Shown here piece by piece: positions 58,769-64,000 of a stretch of DNA of 64,000 nucleotides. The stretch is from Aquilaria yunnanensis (taxonomy: Eukaryota; Streptophyta; Magnoliopsida; Malvales; Thymelaeaceae). A program made the translations under genes and the position numbers. Within the stretch, counting starts at the first letter, position 1, and every line of letters begins with the position of its first letter. The stretch is taken from contig CM077593.1 in NCBI GenBank assembly GCA_039654915.1, positions 76,798,501-76,862,500 on the forward strand. The letters are read 5' to 3'. A model generated the notes under the pieces. The model saw only the letters and a list, made by a program, of their open reading frames with translations, had not been told where the DNA came from and did no database searches.

Positions 58769-60612
58769 CCTCATCCTGGTCCTCCTCACAGGGTGTCTCT
58801 CCATGCCTTGTGAGTTTTTCCCACTAACTCACTCCTAGTAAGCCATAGCTTACTGACTAATGCAGTCATGTAGCCTTTCACTTGTTGTTGTGCAGGTGAA
58901 CATGGTGGATGCTCCTTGCTTGTGTTATAAGAAACTCACTAGGTGTACTAGGCTTCCACATAGTGGTTTGAGCCATTGGCTCACCTAGGCAACTATGGTA
59001 CTAAGCCCCGACCTTAAAACCTACCAAGTATGGACTAGACTTTCACTTGCACCATAAGGCATGGCTTGGCTAAGCCACAAGTGCACTAAACCTTCATCCA
59101 TGGTGCTCCCTTATCCACCATTACTTAGTTGACACTAGTGGTGTGGCAATGACCATGGTTGGACAAATGTAGACTAGACCTTAAAGGTCTACTAGGTGCA
59201 CAAAGGTTTCACATCACAACCTCGTGGCTAACAGCACAGCTAGGTCACCAATGGTACTAAACCTTTCACCCAAGCTAGTGGTAACTAATTTGGTTCTTTG
59301 TTAACTAGTTTTCTTGCTTATGGTGAAAGTAACCATAAAAACTTTAGAAAACTCCTAGGTCTTGTAGGGGTTTTCGAAGCCTTAGAGCACCCCCAGAAAA
59401 CTTAGATCCTTAGGTACCCTAAGAACACCCATATGCCTCCCTTCAAACCTCCGAGTAAAAACTAAAAATTTCAGTCATCATAACTGTGGCGACGCGTCAC
59501 CATAGTTGTCATCATGATTCCAATTTTTATGGAAATGGCAATGCGTTATCAGTGTTGGTGACTTGTCACCATCATGTCATGGCATTGGCAATGCATCGCC
59601 AATACCTGTAATGCCCAGAAAATTTCTGGTTTTGCTGCTATGACCTTTGAACACCTACCAAATATATCAAACATTCTTAGATGGTCTTCAAACTTCGCAT
59701 AGATGTAGAACATTTTGCAAAGACCACAACCAACTATCTCAAGCCTACCTATTATGCATTTAAACATCATTCTAATCTTCACAAACCTCATAGTCCACCA
59801 TGATCAAACTAACTAACACTATTGCCAAAAGTACTTGATTCCACCAAGGGAACTCTATCCAATAGCTTGAAACAAGCTTGAAAACATAACTCCCTTACCT
59901 AAGTTTGAATCCACAAGCAAGAATCAAGCAACCCTTCCTCACAATCCAAGTTCCACAAAGTTCAAAGGAAATAAAGACACAAAACACATAATTACTGACT
60001 TATAATCAAAACCCAAGCATCTAATCACTTCCTAAATAAGAAACAACCAAGAAATCACAAGTTAACTTACATAAAAAATAGGGGATGGCTGGAAACATGG
60101 TTCCAAGCTCTAAAAACTTCCAATTCCACTTGAAACAAGCTTTCTTTGACATAAACACCCTTGGTGGCCTCCATTTTCACCAAAATCTCAGAGTTTTGAG
60201 CTTGGATTAAAAAAAAAACAAGGGTTTGAGGGGGAACTCGGGTTTGGAATGAGAAATGGTAGCCTCCCTCCACCTATACCAACTTATATAACCATTTGAA
60301 AACCAAGCCACCAAAGTTTTTAAAAAGTTGCAAAATGTGCCTTTCTTTGGGTAACCATAGTCAACCTTGGTCAAATCTTGTTTATTTGAGCTAAGATTTG
60401 GTTAAAAGTTGAAGTTATGTTTTAAAAACTCATTTTTAACTCCTAAAACTTGGCCTGAATCTTTGGGTTGCAAAATTACCATTTTACCCTTGAGCCCTTT
60501 TTGGTGCCTTAAACTTTTTGGAACTTAGTAAACTTTGCTAAACTTACCTATTTTTGCTATGTGATGCTGAATTAAGGCTCCACATTAGGTTTCCACTAGG
60601 AGAGCGATAACA
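58769..60612 (-). repeat. Type-Y 3' LTR, right portion
   Basis: Resumes the LTR interrupted at 48864; 58769-59300 aligns with 10120-10720. It ends GCGATAACA at 60612, next to a minus-strand purine tract (AAGGTGGGGAGAA), so it is the 3' LTR of a minus-strand element whose body lies to the right. Confidence 0.8.
59487..59605. repeat. CpG-rich palindrome cassette, decayed, in the type-Y LTR
   Basis: TGGCGACGCGTCACCA at 59487-59502, then GGCAATGCGTTATC, TTGGTGACTTGTCACCA and GGCAATGCATCGCCA. These are variants of the 21251 palindrome, with several CpG to TpG or CpA changes. About 1.1 kb from the minus-sense LTR start. Confidence 0.7.
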
Positions 60613-60720
60613 TTCTCCCCACCTTGGAGAATTTGGTCTTCCAAATTCAATCTCCCCACCTTAGAGATGTTAACCTTGGATAAAGTGCCAACACATCTAG
60701 ATCAAACCTACCAAGGGGTG
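60613..60720 (-). pseudogene. Pol tail and purine tract of the type-Y element
   Basis: The minus strand reads LNLEDQILQGGENVI and runs into the LTR as ALLVET then stop, the same tail as in the young chromovirus (NLEDQISEGGEDVTALLVD). Upstream of this the chromodomain cannot be recognised. Confidence 0.65.
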
Positions 60721-63630
60721 CCAGTCATATAACAACCCAGTTGGTACCAAACTGCCAGACCTACACAGCTATTGCTTTCTAGCACTTAAGTTAGGCCTTG
60801 TGTCTATGGGTACTATGGCTGGTGCCAATCTTTGTGCTCACTCCTAACTGTAGTCAGGTTACTAATCATTGTTCTTCCCACCTTGGCCTGAGCTTACTTG
60901 GTCTGAACATTGTAATGCAATTTTATTCTTGAGGACTATGGTATGTCCTCTCCCTACCTTTAGCACATAATACTGTTGAAGGACATTTGACTACACCCAG
61001 CTGTTACAGCAATTCCAATGATCACAAATCCTCCACAGTAAACTTTATGCCGATTCCTCTAGTGTAAGATAGCTTAATAAGCTTTTAAAAGCCTATCCAC
61101 TACCCTTACACTGCTAGGTTCTTACAGAAATGCTTAGTACCAACAAACTTCCTTCACTTGTTTCACTTTGCCAAAACCCACTAGTCTAAGTTGACTTAAC
61201 AAGTATGAAACTTTTCCACTAATTCTTACACAGTCAATTCCTTACTCTAGGTCTGGTACTCAACAACTCCTAACGATCATTAGATTAAGTGTGTCACTAG
61301 TGTTCTATGGCCTTGCCATATGCTCCACTAGCACCCTTAACACATACTCTACTCTAAGCATGACTATACTCTTGGGCTCTTCTGAATGTGTGACCTATCG
61401 AGAGTTGCAAGTCCCCGCCCACCCTAGAGTACAAGTCTTCCAATACTTCTCTTAGATGGCCCCTATCCATCAGGCATACCAGTCCACTGGGTAGGATACT
61501 CATACACCACCCCGAGCATCATGATCCTATTACTTTCATTACTCTAGGGTCATTTACACTCACATGCCTACATGATAGAACCTCTCTAGGTTAAGTGCCA
61601 AGACTTCCAAGCAGGTAGCAGCCCTTAGGCCTCATCTGTGCCTCTTCGGCTCAGGGCACCCAGCTTTTAGTAATATAGCTACCAATAGGCTACCTAAGTC
61701 GAAGGCCTTGATGCTTCAACTGCTCCACACCGAGTATCCTAAATGCCTGAAGCCTACACACTCAGTCTCTTTTCTCCCTACACTTAGAGCCCAACACCCT
61801 ACGCATGCAATATTAGCTTCTTGAGTGTGTCCTTAGTATGCTTGCTTCTTGGCCATCAACACTAACTCTGTGCGTGAAACACCTATAGGATCTTTGGCCA
61901 AGTTACAAGGTACTACCCAATCCTAGGCCAACTAGGTGTTTTTTGGTAGGTAGGAAACTAAACACCTCAACCTCTATCACTAGGCTCCACTATGCCTCAT
62001 ATCATGGTCGTCTCCATGACTACCTTCTAGGCCTCCTAGCCTTTAACATTATCAAGCACCTCAATAATAGTTGTTCCTTACTTAACCACGATTACAAAGA
62101 ACCATCCCCACTTTTGACTTTCAATGACGATACCATATCCACCCTATATCATCTTCATGTCAAAATGATGTACTCGTGGCTTTTGTCTCATCAACCCATC
62201 AACTTGGTGGAAGAACTAATAATAAATATCGGGAGGTGGTTAGCCATATAAAATATCATGGGTTGTTCATCCACGCTGAATTTGCTTAGCACATCTATTA
62301 GCCCTTAACCAATCTCGCAGATCATGAGCACTTCATTTTAAAGGCGCTAGGGCCACATGAAATTCTCTAACTCTGGGCTTTAACTAGCTCAACGAATATA
62401 CTCACCGACTAGGCTTTCAACAGCTAACTTTTTTTAACTTTGATAAACATGACAACTATTAAGGTCACAAAATAGATGCTTGAGTACCACTGTACCTATA
62501 CTAGACTTTGCACTTTATTACTGAGTATAACACTCAACTAGGTGGGAGATTACTTCAGCTTGTGGTTACTTATGAGTCACCTATCAACTAGTCACAGTGA
62601 ACTCTCCTTCACGGGTGCTCTTCGGATACACTTTCTTTTTTTCATCACTTGGTCATCTCTAACCTGACTATTCAATGTTTTACTAGCTTATTGGCACAAA
62701 CATAAAGCATCAAGTGATTACCATAGTGTCCTTAGTTCCATTAAGGGCTTAGTCCTTCACCTACTTAGCTAGTTTGACTACTCAAGTCTCTATTCTTCCC
62801 CAAGTTAACTCAGTTGCCCTCGACTTCACTTTTACTAGCTCAACCCTAGAGTATATAGCTAACAGAAGAACAAGCCTATCCATTCATTTACCCCAGGATG
62901 AGTTCCTTACTCCTTCATTCCTTGCATGGTAAGCTTCTACTTTTAATGGTTAGAAAAAAGATTAAAAAAAAAAAACTTACCTACTTACCTTTGTGGCTTC
63001 TGACTGAACTACTCTTTTGGTTGATGACTCTAAGGAACTTATCCCTTTAACTAGCAAGCCATTTACTATCACCTAGGCCACTGAACAAACTCATACAAGA
63101 AGACAACCTATGGAACTCTGGAACATTTTGAATCTAAGGCATTAAAGCCTCCACTTATGTGGTTTCACATACTAGCCAATGGGTCCTAATGTCCAGGGTG
63201 TTAACCCAATACTTGGTGCATCAATAGGTCTTAATGGACTTAAGTTAGCCCTTAACCCTGCTCAAGGCTAATACTTAAGATGCCCAACCAGACTATGCGA
63301 GTAAATCGATGCCAAAACTTACCTCACTCTAGTCATGCATTGCCCATGAGTTCAGTATGGCTACCTATCATACCTAGCTAGTGACTGCCTACTCTGACCA
63401 CTTGACTGGCCAAGGAGAGCTCAAACTATTGCTCTGGTGCACTAGGTTGGCTCCTTGTGGCAACAACTATTAAAGACAAACTTCTTAGGCTTGTCTTACT
63501 TAACCAAGCTCAATTAGGAAATTAGTTCGATGACCACTTGGACCATTGGCAAAATTTCCTAGGTGCATTTTAATAACCATTTCACTTTTCACACCCTTCA
63601 CCCTTAGCCTTCTCCTCAAGACACATTCTT
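60721..63630. other. Eroded internal region of the type-Y element, no recognisable pol
   Basis: About 2.9 kb without reverse transcriptase, RNase H or integrase motifs on either strand. It has short low-quality frames, a T-rich and an A-run segment (62950-62970), and many CTAG-containing phrases. Either pol has been replaced or it has mutated beyond recognition by eye. Confidence 0.4.
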
Positions 63631-63810
63631 ATTCCTTAGTCTCAAGATGACCTTTGCATTATGGGCATGTTGCCAATGGTCCTACTAGGTTGGATGAGCC
63701 AACCTCCACCTCTCAGTCTCGTGTCTTCAACTTATCTAACTCTCTTTCGAAAGCTGCTGCATCTTGCACCACTTACCGATGCCCACCTCTACCATCGTCA
63801 AGCACCTTCA
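63631..63810 (-). pseudogene. Possible gag remnant of the type-Y element
   Basis: The minus strand reads DAAAFERELDKLKTRD near 63770 and ATCP-CKGHLE (one stop) near 63670, resembling the chromovirus gag segment [10 protein letters not shown] followed by a CPKC zinc region. Gag so close to the 3' LTR would imply that most of pol is deleted. It is weak and may be chance. Confidence 0.3.
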
Positions 63811-64000
63811 TTTGCTAGCTCAAGGTCCTAGGGAACTTGTCCTCAAACTCCTACTTTCGATGGAAAAGCAAGAGATTGCTACTCTTCTTCCATTGTAGCC
63901 TACATGACCAAGTGTTTATCATTTGGGTCAATGCATCCTCGGGTCTGTTCAATGTTGCCTAACACATCCAAGTTGGTGGGTTCAAGCTCTGGAACATTTG

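Noticed and set aside
61943..62251. 102-residue plus-strand frame in the right-hand region
   Set aside because: No recognisable motif, located in an eroded element body; it looks like a chance frame.
1..64000. Host protein-coding genes
   Set aside because: Every frame with clear protein character belongs to a retrotransposon domain; I saw no exon chain with host-like domains.

Overview
This window is plant nuclear DNA made almost entirely of LTR retrotransposons. I found no host protein gene, rRNA, tRNA or CRISPR array. The evidence for a flowering plant is the mix of families: a Ty1/copia element with a methionine-initiator-tRNA primer site, Ty3/gypsy chromoviruses of Tekay/Del type (chromodomain, LTRs of about 2.5 kb), and Ty3/gypsy Tat-type elements (second RNase H domain, antisense gene near the 3' LTR). 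The AT-rich, gene-free, nested layout suggests pericentromeric or other heterochromatin. The species cannot be named from the sequence.

Layout. 1-775: end of a Tekay-like LTR ('type Y'). 1975-9371: a rearranged copia element on the minus strand. 9372-14636: a patchwork of Tat gag, LTR pieces and a type-Y LTR split by a complete 2.48-kb solo LTR ('type R', target duplication TCCAT). 16120-29310: three-level nesting, with an old plus-strand Tat element split inside its protease by a minus-strand type-R chromovirus (17161-28173), itself split by a solo type-Y LTR (20193-22643, target duplication CTTGA). 31965-42678: a Tat element on the minus strand, complete in outline, with 741-bp LTRs, a perfect ATTAT target duplication and an antisense gene on the plus strand. 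44161-47530: an older relic of the same architecture. 48063-64000: a type-Y LTR and its eroded internal region, split by a young plus-strand Tekay-like element (48865-58763, perfect CCCCT duplication) whose gag-pol is a single frame broken only by stop codons.

How the parts work together. Each element encodes or once encoded capsid (gag), protease, reverse transcriptase, RNase H and integrase, and is transcribed from its own LTR. All are now defective. The points most worth a second look are: (1) the Tat antisense gene with its own TATA box, intron-like gaps and poly(A) signal; (2) a CpG-rich palindrome cassette about 1 kb into chromovirus LTRs, kept in place although its sequence differs between families; (3) the end of the chromovirus pol frame lying inside the LTR, so that the LTR tip is also coding; (4) stop codons at tryptophan positions, consistent with methyl-cytosine decay. 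Coordinates of LTR ends were read by eye from paired copies, terminal TG/CA and target duplications. Boundaries of eroded blocks are approximate.
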